Shown: positions 47,601 to 59,982 of the stretch, piece by piece
How the letters are laid out: the number at the start of each line of letters is the position of its first letter
Position numbering within the stretch: the first letter of the stretch is position 1
DNA from: Alnus glutinosa
Lineage: Eukaryota; Streptophyta; Magnoliopsida; Fagales; Betulaceae
DNA length: 64,000 nucleotides
Assembly (NCBI RefSeq): GCF_958979055.1
Contig: NC_084896.1
Location: 1,612,001-1,676,000, forward strand
Reading direction: 5' to 3'
Made by a program: the position numbers and the translations under genes
The notes under the pieces: generated by a model
Databases searched by the model: none
Told to the model about the DNA's origin: nothing
What the model saw: the letters and a program-made list of their open reading frames with translations, nothing else

Positions 47601-50600
47601 TCGTTTGAACTGTTTATCCTTAATTTCTTTAGTAGTTAAATTAGAGGACGATAACTCTACATCTTAATGAATTAAACCGTCGACTTCACAGGACAACAAG
47701 ATGGAAGAGACGAGGGAGGTGACAGTAGCAGTGAGGATTCAGAAGGTGATGTTGAGGACATTGGCAAAAGATCCCAGCATCCTGATGATATTGACAGTGC
47801 TTCAGACGACTTTAATACAACAGAGAAAGAAGAAATCCCTGTTGAAGTCGATTTTAACAAGGAAGCGGACATTGCAAGAAAGGTTCTTAAAAATTTGATC
47901 ATATCATCTGCCAAAGGAACTCTTCCTTCATCAGTTGACGATATGATGATGCCCAAGAGAAAGGAGGAGCTGAATTTTGATAAAACCATTGGTATACCAA
48001 ATAATTTAGCTGATGAGTCTGCAAAAGTATCAGGTGGTACTGAGGTTGTAAACACCAGCAAAAGCAAGGCATCAGATCCGAAACAGACCGAAGGAGAAGA
48101 GGATCTGCAGGGAACAGTTTTTATAAGCAACCTTCCTTTTGATATTGATAATGAGGAAGTGAAACAACGGTTTTCTGGATTTGGCGAAGTGCAGTCCTTT
48201 ATTCCAGTCCTCCATCGAATCACCAAGTATGCTGTTCTTTTAACTTGGCATACTTCTGTACTTATGCCTTGCTGCAGTTGTGTTTTAATCTCCTCGTGCT
48301 TGTTGCAGGCGCCCAAGAGGAACTGGTTTTCTCAAGTTCAAAACGGTAGATGCAGCTACTGCTGCAGCTACAGCTGCGAACGTCGCATCTGGCTTGGGGA
48401 TTTTTCTAAAAGGTAGGCAATTGAAAGTTTTGAAGGCGTTGGATAAAAAATCAGCTCATGATAAAGAAGTGGAGAGAGCCGAAAATGAGGTTCATGACCA
48501 CCGCAACCTTTACCTGGCAAAGGTTGGTTCAGCTAATTTCCTCTTTCCTTCTTTATCAAGAAGTTCTAGGTTATGTTGGGTTTGCACTTCTGCAGTAGCA
48601 TAGTTGTGAGGATTTATCTCTAATATGATCGTCATTTTCTTCCCAAAAATTTTAATAGGAAGGTCTTATTCTTGAGGGAACCCCAGCTGTGGAAGGGGTT
48701 TCAGCTATTGATATGTCAAAACGCCAAAAGTAAGTATTTCATAAATGAGATAATGTTGTTTTCTCTCTCTGATGAACTGGATCATTTAAGTTATGAATAC
48801 AAGATGAAGCCAATCTTCCTTACTTGTGGCTTTGCATGGTGCACAACTATTTTCTAATCATATGAAAAAAAGAAAAAAGAAGAAGAAGAAGAAGAAGAAG
48901 AAAGTGTTTTCTAATCATATATGATGCTTGGATATTACTTTTGTTGATCATTTTGGCATGCATTTGCATTCTAGTTCAGCTTCTTTTTAGAATTTGGAAA
49001 AAAAGGAAAAGAAACTATCTGAGTTGTGTTTTGTGCTCTTCTCTCATTTTTATGTTTATTTATTTACTTTAAAGTCAAAAAGAAAAAGATGTGATTCTCT
49101 GGAGAAGACCCTTGAGAACTCCTGAGAAAGTGATATTCGTTTAAATTACTTTGTATCATAACTGTGGTCTTGTATTTATGATGGTTCTCAACAAGACATT
49201 GATGAAGCTTCTCAAATTCAAATGCTGAGATATTGTGCTGTGTCTGCAAAATACTGCATTCCTTTTGAATAGATTTTAACATGCCTGATCTTTTGGGGCC
49301 ACTGCAGGTTGGAGAGGACAAAGACGACTAAGCTGCAATCTCCAAATTTTCATGTTTCGAGGACTAGACTTATTATATATAATTTACCAAAGTCGACGAC
49401 TGAAAAAGGACTGAGAAAGCTTTGCATTGATGCAGTTACCTCACGAGCAACCAAGCAAAAACCAGTGATTAAACAGGTCGGCTACATCTATAACTATTTA
49501 TGGGTGTTCAGTATATTTTCTTTTGTGTCTATATTTAAGAATTATTTTTCTCGTCTTTGATATTGTACATGCAGATAAAGTTCATGAAGGATGTGAAGAA
49601 AGGAAAGGTTGTTACAAAGAACAACTCACGAGGAGTTGCTTTTGTTGAGTTTACAGAGCATCAGCATGCACTTGTGGCCCTGAGAGTGCTTAACAATAAT
49701 CCTGGTAACATTTTTTGTTGATTAATTATTACCTCATACTCCTATAATATTATGATTGGTGGCAAGTCCATTACACCAGAAATAATTCTTCCAATTTTAG
49801 TGTGACCAACTGTCATTTTGAGGTGTCGTGCCTCTGTAAAAGTTGAATGCATTGGTTTGTTTTTGAGATTGTTCACTAGAATCTGTTAATTCCACGCTAT
49901 TCGCTATTCTAATTTAATGTAATTCATTGGCTACTTGTAGAAACTTTTGGTCCTGAACATCGCCCAATTGTGGAGTTTGCTGTTGATAATGTTCAGAAAT
50001 TGAGGCAACGGAAAGCTAAGCTACAGGCTCAGCAGCATGCCACCCGTGACGATCGAACTTTTGTGCGGCGGCAGAGTGATGAAACTCCCACACCAAATGC
50101 ACATCTGGACAAAAAGAAGTCCGAAAAAAGGAAATCAAGAGGTGATGATAGATCAGTGAAGGATTCAGTGTCCAATAAAGTGGAGGGCAGAGCTACTAAG
50201 AAGCCAAAAAACAATCTAGCTAGTGGAAAGGCAAAAGAGTTTTCATCTAAAGAAAAACCAGAAGGCTCCCAATGGAAGTCAAAGAATCACCAAGCCGGCA
50301 AGAATCCTGGTAGTGGAGGATCACCCAAGGGCAACACGGCAGCCAAAGTTGCCCAAACCTTAAAATCTTCCTTGGAAGCAGATGTACAACCAAGAAAGAG
50401 GAAGCTGCAAAATCAGAAGGAAGAAAGAGATTTGAAGAGAAGAAGAAAGCCAAAAAAGAGTGAAGGCCCTGAGGGGAAAGGCGCAGTAGATAAACTTGAC
50501 ATGCTAATCGAGCAATATAGATCCAAGTTCTCAAGGCAGAGTTCTGTGAAAACTGATGGTGAAAAGCAAGGTTCTAGACAGCTTAGAAGATGGTTCCAAT

Positions 50601-50605
50601 CCTAA
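41658..50605 (+). CDS. RBM28: RNA-binding protein 28 (RBM28 / Nop4-type), nucleolar ribosome-assembly factor
   Basis: Exons: 41658-41768, 41959-42019, 42522-42558, 42909-43039, 43174-43266, 43447-43545, 43726-43824, 44005-44124, 44242-44320, 44411-44544, 45330-45469, 46557-46607, 46697-46779, 46864-46918, 46999-47113, 47692-48226, 48309-48522, 48659-48729, 49308-49476, 49575-49704 and 49941-50605, giving 1063 residues with consistent phase. It starts MGRKKK. RNA-recognition motifs: RRM1 ([17 protein letters not shown], ~20-100), a degenerate RRM (VIFGGLL, ~280-368), RRM ([17 protein letters not shown], ~375-460), RRM (VFISNLPFD, ~610-700) and a divergent RRM ([17 protein letters not shown], ~760-855). 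An acidic segment (exon 16) and a Lys/Arg-rich tail complete the family layout. Yeast Nop4 and animal RBM28 act in the nucleolus in 60S subunit assembly. The odd part is the RRM1-RRM2 linker, where one exon is present in about four copies. The first exon begins at the only Met that leads into RRM1. Confidence 0.93.
43174..44320 (+). repeat. tandemly amplified exon-plus-intron unit (~279 bp) in RBM28
   Basis: Exon starts at 43447, 43726, 44005 and 44242 are spaced 279, 279 and 237 bp. Exons 6-9 share agaaacctgtgagagccag and most share ggggcagaaaagc; each of exons 5-8 ends ggaggaagcag. The introns share gttgcaaatcgttatttacc and tatatccttgctttaattt. Exon 5 carries the second half of the unit and exon 9 the first half. 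All are phase 1, so copies add 33, 33 and 40 residues in frame; exon 8 holds an extra internal 21-bp duplication. Confidence 0.92.
45898..46134 (+). mobile_element. tRNA-derived SINE (237 bp) in RBM28 intron 11
   Basis: The A box-like gttgactcaagtggtaaagg and B box gttcgaatctt head the element. A body with ggtcagtttgtcggtgaagc and cccgacaggggcaggta follows, then an A-rich end. The flanks atttcatccag (45887-45897) and atttcatcaag (46135-46145) are a 10-of-11 target-site duplication. It is longer than, and distinct from, the other SINEs in the window. Confidence 0.8.
48869..48902. repeat. (AAG)n microsatellite in RBM28 intron 18
   Basis: A purine tract with repeated gaa units near 48880-48902, inside the intron 48730-49307. 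Confidence 0.7.
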
Positions 50606-51130
50606 CTGTCCATTAGCAAGTTTTGTAGAATTTTGTGGTAAGTTACTCTATATACAAATTTTGATGTAATTGTGCAATTGCTATAGATTTGTATATTTGT
50701 TTAAATTTTTGACAACTATGGGGTAATTCATCCCGTGAACTGAAAGAAACATTTGAAACACGAGAAAATCTTTTTAAGGCTAGTTACTGACAAAACAAAA
50801 GTTGTGCACCTGGCGTATTTTGTGTCGTGGACTACAACACGTACAGCATATGATTTTCATATTGATATCCCGTGACCCACGACACTACAGCTTTTTGGCC
50901 CTATTCTCATGACTTCTGTTTGGGGTACACAATTTTTACTACAATTTTTTTTACATACTGACGTGGCAGGCTCATCCCACCTCAGCTGCTCCTTCTACAC
51001 CTGCACTGACGACTCTTAACTACCTTGCTTGGGTTTTCATAGAGACCCATGGCTAGGCAGTGTGGATCTCCTCTCACGGTGTGGTGGTGCAATTGTGGTA
51101 AGTGCTATATGAATTGTCATGTCAGTTTGC
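50606..51130 (+). other. 3' UTR and downstream region of RBM28
   Basis: Follows the TAA stop. A polyadenylation-like AT-rich stretch lies at 50640-50720. No coding exon is seen. Confidence 0.45.
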
Positions 51131-51337
51131 AAGGAATTTATAAGAAAACTTGTAATACCCCAAATATTTGATCTATTCTCATTTCCTCTCTCTCCTCGTG
51201 TGTTTGTTTTTTTTTGATGCGGAATCGTAGTGAGGAATTTATAAGAAAAATTGTAATACCCCAAATATTTGATCTATTCTCATTTCCTCTCTCTCTCCTT
51301 GTGTGTTTGTTTTTTTTTTGACGCGGAGTCGTAGGAT
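51131..51337. repeat. tandem duplication, period 101 bp
   Basis: The unit beginning ggaatttataagaaaa and running through taatacccc, aaatatttgatctattctca, ctctctct and cgtag occurs at 51133 and again at 51234 with few differences (gatgcggaatcgtag against gacgcggagtcgtag). It is a recent local duplication in the intergenic spacer. Confidence 0.85.
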
Positions 51338-53207
51338 GGGCTTCTTTTTCTTGGAAGGGATTTAATTTACATGGTGTAATTCATGATAAATGTCATTTTC
51401 TCTTAGCTGTGGTATGATGACAAACAGCTTGTATGCATATTAAAAGAAGACAAAAGGAGGGCATCTTATGTCACTTTTTGTCACCTTATCCTCCCCTTCC
51501 CACTTCCCACTATCATTCCCAATTCAATCCAGATCAAGTAATCACTCAATCGCTTTCGTTAACGTTTCTCATTATAAGATTCTTCCAATTAATTCCTACA
51601 GGAATTTAGCATTTCAAAGAATGGCATTTTGCCATCTTCGTTCAATTATCGACTTTCATGTTTGAACGGTTCTTTTCCTTCTGGGTATCTTATGCTATAT
51701 CGATCACGCATGTGGAATAGAATAAGATTGAAATAATTTCTTTCAACCCAATCTATTAAATTGATATCGGTTGTCATAGTATTTGATTTTCATGTCTTTT
51801 TAATTTTTACATGCATTCTTAATTGAGCATGTTCTAAGGACATATGTCAATTTAATAAGCTGGGTTGAAGGGAGAAAATTTCGTCCATAAGAAAATTGCA
51901 AGTTGGTTGTGACAATTTCATGGATTAAAACTTTCCTCTTTTAACCATTGTGTGAGGAAATTTATGTTGTACGATTTTACAAGTTAATCTCTCAATTTGA
52001 CGAGAAAATGTGCTTTCATTTTCATTAAAGGGGCAATTCTGCACAAATTAACAACTCAGGAGTACAAAAGAAAATTGTATGCTTAAAAGGTATTAGAAGT
52101 TGAACAAGATCAAGTTGCCTATGAAATCAGTGTGGTTTTGTTTGTTAATGCATTTTAAGGGGTGTTTTTTTTTTTTTTTTTTTTTTAATAAAAGTATTTT
52201 CATAAGACATAAATGTAAAAATTATTATTTTATTTAATGTTTCAATTATTTATTAATATTTTTGTTTCCATAAAGGAGCCCTGAATCGTTTGCCGAAAAG
52301 GTCCAATACAATGACGTGTGAATCCTTATTATTCCTTAGCATACCCATAATGAAAAATAATATGACACGTGTAATTCTCATGCATACAAATAAAAAAAAG
52401 AAAAAGAAAAAGAAAAAAAAGTCAAGAAGCTTGTACCTTCTCTACTCACGTCACATGGGTTGTCACTGAGGGTCATACAAGAGTTGGTTTTTTTGAAAAA
52501 GAGACTCTCTTTTTGGGGAAAAAGGCAGGATGGGGCATCCAATGTTCCATCATTTTCCAAGAATCAATCATTTTCACTCCTTTATATTATAGAAATGATC
52601 TGCCTCTCACTAACAACACACTAAAGATTTTGCCAATGGATAAATATGATATAAGCATAAAAAAACTACCAGTATTTTTTGTTATTACGTCAAAATATTT
52701 CTTATTTTTGGGGTAATTAGTTAAATTTATTGCCAACACTTTTTCGGGTCTATATCATCATCTTCATTTCACACTTCCCCATACGGATACAGAATATACA
52801 TCCAAAAAGAAAGGGATATGAAACCATAGATTTTTTTTTTTGCTGTCACATGTTATTATTATGTTACTTTTTTTTTTTTTTTTTTTTTTGGATGAATTTC
52901 ATTTTTATGTTTTACTATTTACTCTGACATTATCATGTAAGAGGGAGACGCATAAAATTAGATTTCGTTAGAGCCACTTATTATTTTATTTTATTTTTTC
53001 TGAGCCATTATATATTAAAGACAAAAGGCAAATCCATGAAGAAGCCAACATGAAAAACGAAGGCTCAGCCATAAAGCAGGACCACGATGCAGTTGGGTCA
53101 CACACATTTACCTTCTTCCTCTACATAATCATTGTCACGATGCATTTGTAGTGTAGCATATGAAGCTGTAATTCTGAATGTCACTCTTTTGAGCCTACTG
53201 TTATGTA
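51338..53207. other. intergenic spacer upstream of the beta-galactosidase gene
   Basis: It holds a foldback at 51727-51893 (ttcaacccaatctattaaat against atttaataagctgggttgaa), related to 1140-1285, and long T runs at 52166-52187 and 52869-52889. The part next to the gene (52900-53207) is the likely promoter. No coding exon is recognised. Confidence 0.45.
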
Positions 53208-53216
53208 TGTATATAA
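53208..53216 (+). promoter_or_regulatory. candidate TATA box of the beta-galactosidase gene
   Basis: The word tatataaag lies about 300 bases before the start codon. A leader with a CT microsatellite (53303-53331) follows. Placement fits a TATA box with a ~270-base 5' UTR but is inferred from sequence alone. Confidence 0.45.
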
Positions 53217-53302
53217 AGCAACGATATAGTAGTTCGAGACAAACAGACTGGCTTGCTACAGAGAGGTGGCCACATTACAATCTCTTCTTCCCACATTCCA
53301 TC

Positions 53303-53331
53303 TTCTTCTTCTTCTCTCTCTCTCTCTCTCT
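53303..53331. repeat. (CTT)n/(CT)n pyrimidine tract in beta-galactosidase 5' leader
   Basis: Repeated ctt units grade into about nine ct units, typical of plant 5' UTRs. Confidence 0.8.
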
Positions 53332-53509
53332 CCGTGGACGCCACCTTTTTGAGTTGCTTGTCACTGTGGGCACAAAGCAGCAAAATGGTTCAGAGAAATG
53401 GGTTCTTGTTTTGTTGCAGAGTGGTGGTATAAACAACCACTTCTTCAATTCCCACATCTCACATTGCTTCATTTCTCAGTCTGTGTGTGTGTGTGCGCGC
53501 GGAGAGAAA

Positions 53510-53743
53510 ATGGAAGCTAACTCAGCTTCCAAATGGGTTTTGCTCTGTATGGTTTTGTTTGTCAGTCTACAGCTGACAATGTGCCATGTCACCTACGATA
53601 GGAAGGCACTTGTCATTAATGGGCGGAGGAGAATTCTCTTTTCTGGCTCAATACACTACCCCAGGAGCACCCCCGAGGTATAAGTATTTTTTTTTCCCAC
53701 ATTTATCTAAGAAAATGTGGCTGATATGGGAAACTTCTGACAC

Positions 53744-53775
<32 letters not shown>

Positions 53776-56700
53776 TTAATGAACAATGTGGATGTAATAT
53801 ATGCAGATGTGGGAAAGTCTAATACAGAAAGGCAAAGATGGGGGTTTGGATGCTATAGATACCTATGTGTTTTGGAATGTTCATGAACCTTCTCCTGGCA
53901 ATGTACTTTGATTTTACTCATTTTCTTCACTTGTACTGTCTTTCTTCGTTTTGTGTTATTTTTCTTACACTTGCTGTTAAATATTACTAACTGATATGAG
54001 TTCTGATTTTTTGTTGTAATTTTTGGGGTTTAGTATAATTTTAAGGGGAGATATGACTTGGTTCAGTTTATCAAGATGGTCCACAAAGCTGGGCTATACG
54101 TGCATCTTCGCATTGGGCCTTATGTTTGTGCGGAGTGGAATTTTGGGTAACAAAATCATCTTTTCTGGTGATATTGATGGGTTTCTGTTCTTCAAATTCA
54201 TTTCTTTCATCACTTTTTGATTTCTTTTTCCTCTTTATCTCAGGGGGTTTCCGGTTTGGTTGAAATATGTTCCAGGCATTAGCTTTAGAACAGATAATGA
54301 GCCTTTCAAGGTCAGGATGATTGATGGAAACTGCATATGTGAAAGTCTGTTCAGAATATGTTGCCCTCTGTAACTTTTCAACTAATATGAGTATCTTTCA
54401 TTTCTTGGTATTGCAGTTGGCAATGCAAAGATTTACCCAGAAAATTGTTCAAATGATGAAAGATGAAAAGCTGTTTGAGTCTCAAGGTGGCCCCATTATC
54501 CTCTCTCAGGTATGGTTTTTGGAAAATTAACTCTTGTATTTTGCACTATTATATCTGGCATATAAGTCTTTCTGCACAACTATTTGTGCTATCTCTTACA
54601 CATTATCAAATTTTGCAACTTCATTATGTTCATTTTATTAATTTATTTATATATCTTTGTATTAATTTTCCCTATGCAGATTGAGAATGAATATCAGCCT
54701 GAAGGCAGAGCATTTGGAACTGCAGGTCATGCATACATGACTTGGGCTGCAAAGATGGCTGTTGGAATGGGCACCGGGGTCCCATGGGTTATGTGCAAGC
54801 AAGACGATGCCCCGGACCCAGTGGTAATGAAACTTAATCTTCTTGAACATGAAACACATCTTACTCCATGTATCTTCTTATAAATTAAAAATTATACCAG
54901 ATAACCTTTCCTGTCTCTTTTTTGTTTTGTTGCATTTTATAAAAGGGTGACCATTTATGTTCGTGTGTCGAGACATTGTTATAAGATTATATAGGTTAAC
55001 CCTAACCCGACCAATTTAATTAAACGGGTTAGACCCCTTAATTGTAATCCGCTAATTTTGTATTGGGTTCATAGGTCGAATAAAAAATTTCCAACTCTAA
55101 TTTTGTTAGTGTTAAAATTTTGCTATCAGGATTTTAAGTATCCCATTAATTGCTCTATTATTGGTATATTCTCACTAGTTTGTGTACTGCAAAGAAGCTC
55201 TTTCTTACCTGTAAATGCAATTCTCAAATATGACCACTGTACGTGCTGTAAGAAACTAATGAAAATCTATTTGTGAGAAAAAGTGGACAAGACCTTTCTC
55301 TATTTTGCTTTTGTAGTGGAAGTTTCAAATCCATCTTTCTGTAAATCTTGCTGGCAGATAAACACATGCAATGGCTTTTATTGTGACTACTTCTCTCCAA
55401 ACAAACCGTACAAACCCACACTATGGACTGAGACATGGAGTGGCTGGTAACTTTTACATCCCCTTCACTTTTGAAGCAATTCTATAAGATATAGTAATTA
55501 ATCTACTAGCCTTCTGTCTCTTTTTTAAGGTATACAGAATTTGGTGGCCCAATTCACCAGCGACCGGTGGAAGATTTGGCATTTGCAGTCGCTCGTTTCA
55601 TTCAGAAGGGAGGCTCCTTTGTAAATTATTACATGGTCAGTCACTATTCATGTTTCCACTGCATTTAACATCTGTTGAAACTGGTTCAATATTTGTCACT
55701 AATTTCATGTTAAAAAAATGGGAGATGATTTTTATTTTGGCGTCCTGAATACTTTGAATATCAAAGCTAATGGGAAACAACTTCCTTGCTGCTCTTTTGA
55801 TTTCCTAGAAAACATTTATATCAACTTTGCATTCTATGAAGTTTTAGATTACAATGGAAATTGTGTAATTCTTAATGTTCTTACTTTACATGCACGTTAT
55901 CCACTAGCAAATGAAAATTATCTCTTGCAAGAAGTCTGCCAAATTTACGTTTGCTAGGACCTGATTCATTCCACTATGCATTACACCTAACAAATATGGC
56001 AATGTTAATGTGGAAAATTAATCTGATGTTCATTGTTTTCTGCAGTACCATGGAGGAACAAACTTTGGAAGAACTGCCGGTGGCCCTTTCATTACTACCA
56101 GCTATGACTATGATGCTCCCGTTGATGAATATGGTGAGAAATTTGAGCCCATATCCTCCATTCCAAAAGAAACTAATTTATAAACTGTTAGACATTATTC
56201 TTCATTTTAATGTTTGATATAATCAATTAATTAATAAGTCAGTTTGTCAAACTTAAGCTTGGTTTCATCTTGCTAATGTGATAGGCTTGATAAGGCAGCC
56301 CAAGTATGGCCATCTGAAGGAACTCCATAAGGCTATTAAGTTATGTGAACGAGCTTTGGTTAGCGCTGATCCTACTGTCATATCCTTGGGAAATTATGAA
56401 AAGGTTTGTTGTGTTCTCTATACTAAGGGTGTCAAGAATGACATTCTTTAAACTTTCTATAATAGATTTTAGTATAATCTTGGAGTAATAACCTAAAATG
56501 CTGCTTCACAATTTCTGTTAAAGTCATCTTTCCAAAATATACTTGAAGCATCTCTCACTTCACCTTAACATTCTTTTGCTGATTCTGGTTCTATAATGGT
56601 TGCCAAATTGATTTTTTATTTTTCTCTTTTTTCTTTCCTTTTCCCTAAAACTGATTGACTCAGTATTAACATTATCCAGGCACAAGTATTCTCTTCCAAG

Positions 56701-59700
56701 TCAGGAGGCTGTGCAGCTTTTCTCTCGAATTACAATCCAAGGTCAGCTGCAAGGGTGACTTTCTATAACAAGCACTACCACCTGCCACCTTGGTCCATAA
56801 GCATCCTTCCTGATTGCAACAATGTTGTCTTCAACACTGCTAAAGTAAGTGAAATGGCTATTGGAACTACTAAATCCATCTTGGTTTGTGCAAGATTTCA
56901 CGTATGTACGTATGTATAAGACGAATGAACTTTATGATATGTGATCATCACTATTATGATGAAGCATGACTTGTCAAAGAATTTTGATACACACTCGTTT
57001 TGCTAACATAGATTTTCAATCAAATAAGTGTGGCCTGTTCAAATTTATTATGGATAGAAACATATTCATCAGTCTGCTTAGTTCCATCCTATTAAAGTTT
57101 ATAATGCATGCTGAGATGCATAACTTTTTTGCCATCATAATTGCAGGTTGGAGTTCAGACATCCCAAATGCAAATGTTGCCCACTAATATTGAGTTTCAT
57201 TCATGGGATACATTTAATGAAGACTTATTGTCAGCTGATGATGAATCAAAGATGAGTGTCTTTGGTCTCTTGGAGCAGTTGAACGTCACCAGAGATACTA
57301 GCGATTATCTCTGGTACACTACCAAGTAAAGTTTAATCCTTCTGATATTTCCTTTTTGTTCTAATGATGTTGAATATCTTTATGTAGTGACAAAAACTTA
57401 CAGTAGAAAAATTATGTCTCCAGTGTTGATATTAGTTCATCAGAATCATTTCTGCATCAAGGCCAACATCCAACTCTCACTGTGCAGTCAACTGGCCATG
57501 CTATGCATGTCTTCATCAATGGCCATCTTTCAGGTACAGCATTGAATTTCTTGTTTTCTGAAAGTGAGCAAATACAACTGGACGAACTTTGTTATTCAGT
57601 GGGTTAAAAAAATATAGAGAGAGAGTTTAACTTTTATTATATGTCAACAGTTATTAAAGATTTGTGTGTGATTTACTAATAGGGTCGGCCTTTGGGACTC
57701 GGGAGAGCTTGAGATTTACTTATACAGGGAATGTTGACCTGAAAGCTGGAAGGAACAGAATTTCACTACTCAGTATAGCTGTTGGATTGCCAGTTAATAC
57801 TCCAATCCCCACTTTAATCATATTTATTGGTATCTATAAGCTGCTACTTGTCCGAGTATGTCCTAGCAGCTTATAATAAGGGTATGTTTAGATTTGCAGT
57901 TTCAAAACGTGCGATTTAAAACATAGCGATTTGAAAACACAATTTTTAAAAATACAGTTAAGTATTTGGTAAAATCGCAGCTTAGTTTTTAAAATCTTAC
58001 GTTTTTCAAGACAAACCCTCTAACCTACGGTTTGAAAACGCATATTTTTCTACATTTTCAAACCTCAATTTTTTAAAAACGTACTCTCAAATGATATATT
58101 TTCCGTGATTTTGTTTAAAATCACACTTTTAACCTGTGAAATCGCAGGGCGAAATAGACTCCAAGTCAGAAAGCAAAATATTTGGAAAGAAAAACTATGG
58201 GAATTTAATTTCTGTAATTTTTGTGACTTCCAGTGCCATGTAATTTGACTTATTTAGATTCTCTGTCGACAAAGAAATCTCATTCTGATATCGAATATTT
58301 TCTTAGTCAGTTCAACTGATCATTTCTTTTTGGTGTGTTGTTGTTGAAGAACAATGGTCCACACTTTGAGATGAGAAGCACCGGAATCCTTGGACCAGTT
58401 GTCATACATGGGCTAGACCAGGGAAAAAGGGACTTGTCCTGGCAGAAATGGTCTTACAAGGTCTAAGAATATCCCTTCTGCATATTTTGATGACTTGTGA
58501 ATTATTTGAAGAGTTTCTGCCTCACAGCTGTATCTTTTATACAGGTTGGGCTTAAAGGAGAAGCCATGAATTTAGGTTCTCGAAACTCTCTCTCATCAGT
58601 TGATTGGATGCAAGGGTCCCATGTGGCAGAGAAACAACAGCCACTGACATGGTATAAGGTATGGGGACAACTGACAAGAAAGGAGTCTTTCACACTATGG
58701 TTTTTGTTTCTTCTTTATGCTGTTTGATGGGGTCGGAATTTATTCAAAACCTATAAGAAGTACTTGTTAACATTTCATTTGAACCTGCAGACCCATTTTG
58801 ATGCACCAGAAGGAGAAGAGCCATTGGCTTTGGACATGACAGGTATGGGGAAGGGTCAAGTGTGGATCAATGGACAGAGCATTGGAAGATATTGGAATGT
58901 CTATGCTAGAGGTAATTGCAGTGGATGCAGTTATTCTGATACCTTCCGGCCTATAAAGTGCCAATTTGGTTGTGGCCATCCAACTCAACAATGGTACAGA
59001 CTTTTTCAGATGTCTCATTCATTGTTAGAATATAAGTTAAATGATTAAATTCATCCATTCCAATCGGCTTAAACTTTTAGAATAAGTAGCGATTCAACAT
59101 GGTATCAGAGCAAAAGTCATGAGTTCAAACTTTGTCTTCATCATTCATCTTTCATTTCAATTAAATATTTTACGTGTTGGGCATCACTTATTAATGGAGA
59201 GTTTGAGTCTACATATAAAGGGGAGTGTTAGAATATAAATTAAATTATTAAATTCATCCATTCCTATCGGCTTAAGCTTTTGAGGCAACTGGTAATTTAA
59301 CATCCATGAACTATAGAAAAGTTGAGATAAAATGATGGTGTGCTGCTATCTCAATCCCATCTAATATTACATGTTTTCAGGTACCATGTTCCTCGGTCAT
59401 GGTTGAAGCCAACCAAAAATCTATTGGTATTTTTTGAGGAAATTGGTGGGGATTCATCTAGAATTAAACTTGTGAAGAGATCAGTTACAAATATCTGCGC
59501 AGAGGTCTCTGAGTATCACCCAAGCATTGAGAATTGGCAGGTTGAGGGAGATGGAAAATCAGAACTGCTAGGCATGCCTAAAGTTAGCCTACATTGTGCA
59601 CCTGGACAATACATTTCTGCAATTAAATTTGCAAGTTTTGGAACCCCATCTGGGACTTGTGGGAGTTTCCAACATGGGACCTGTCATGCACCAAGCTCCG

Positions 59701-59982
59701 GCACTGTCTTAGAGAAGGTACTCAGACTGCTCTTTAATTTCTTCAGTTCACATTCATCAAGTTTTGAAAATTTCTATTCAATACCATTCTAAAACCAATC
59801 AAAATTCACATATATTCTGTCCGGATTTCCAGAAATGCGTCGGTCAGCAGAAATGCTCGGTGACGGTATCAAACGGTAACTTTGGTGCAGACCCATGTCC
59901 AAACTTGTTAAAAAAATTATCAGTGGAAGCTGTATGTGCCCCTACAGATACTGCAACAGCCAGACCCAATTCAAGGGTTTGA
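53510..59982 (+). CDS. secreted beta-galactosidase, GH35 with C-terminal SUEL lectin domain (BGAL3-like)
   Basis: Exons: 53510-53677, 53807-53902, 54034-54146, 54244-54310, 54417-54509, 54680-54823, 55358-55446, 55530-55635, 56046-56133, 56285-56403, 56680-56844, 57147-57325, 57424-57533, 57683-57792, 58350-58460, 58545-58658, 58791-58993, 59381-59717 and 59833-59982, giving 853 residues. A signal peptide ([14 protein letters not shown]) precedes [15 protein letters not shown]. The GH35 barrel has [26 protein letters not shown] (acid/base Glu ~183) and [14 protein letters not shown] (nucleophile Glu ~252), then [13 protein letters not shown]. Two galactose-binding-like beta domains follow ([31 protein letters not shown]). 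Residues ~760-840 form the Cys-rich SUEL lectin domain ([23 protein letters not shown]). Such enzymes remove terminal beta-galactose from cell-wall pectin and other galactans in the apoplast. Length and exon count match intact plant BGALs. Intron 14 carries a MITE and intron 17 a complete TRIM. The exact BGAL number is not certain. Confidence 0.94.
57885..58165. mobile_element. hAT-like MITE (gcgatttt family) in beta-galactosidase intron 14
   Basis: Left end ggtatgtttagatttgcagt, internal gtgcgatttaaaacatagcg, atacagttaagtatttggta and aaaatcgcag, right end gaaatcgcagggcgaaatag. The copy at 61920-62224 follows the same order (atacagttaagcgtttggca, aaaatcgcag). Ends are approximate; no coding capacity. 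Confidence 0.6.
59023..59302 (+). mobile_element. complete TRIM retrotransposon (280 bp) in beta-galactosidase intron 17
   Basis: Two 77-bp LTRs (59023-59099, 59226-59302) begin tgttagaatataa and end aaca. Directly after the first is tggtatcagagc (59100-59111), the canonical initiator-Met tRNA primer-binding site. Directly before the second is the polypurine tract aaaggggag. The flanks ttcat and tccat fit an imperfect 5-bp target-site duplication. There is no coding capacity: a terminal-repeat retrotransposon in miniature. Confidence 0.9.

Noticed and set aside
47672..48316. 214-codon minus-strand frame
   Set aside because: It is antisense to RBM28 exon 16, whose coding is supported by phase, splice sites and RRM motifs.
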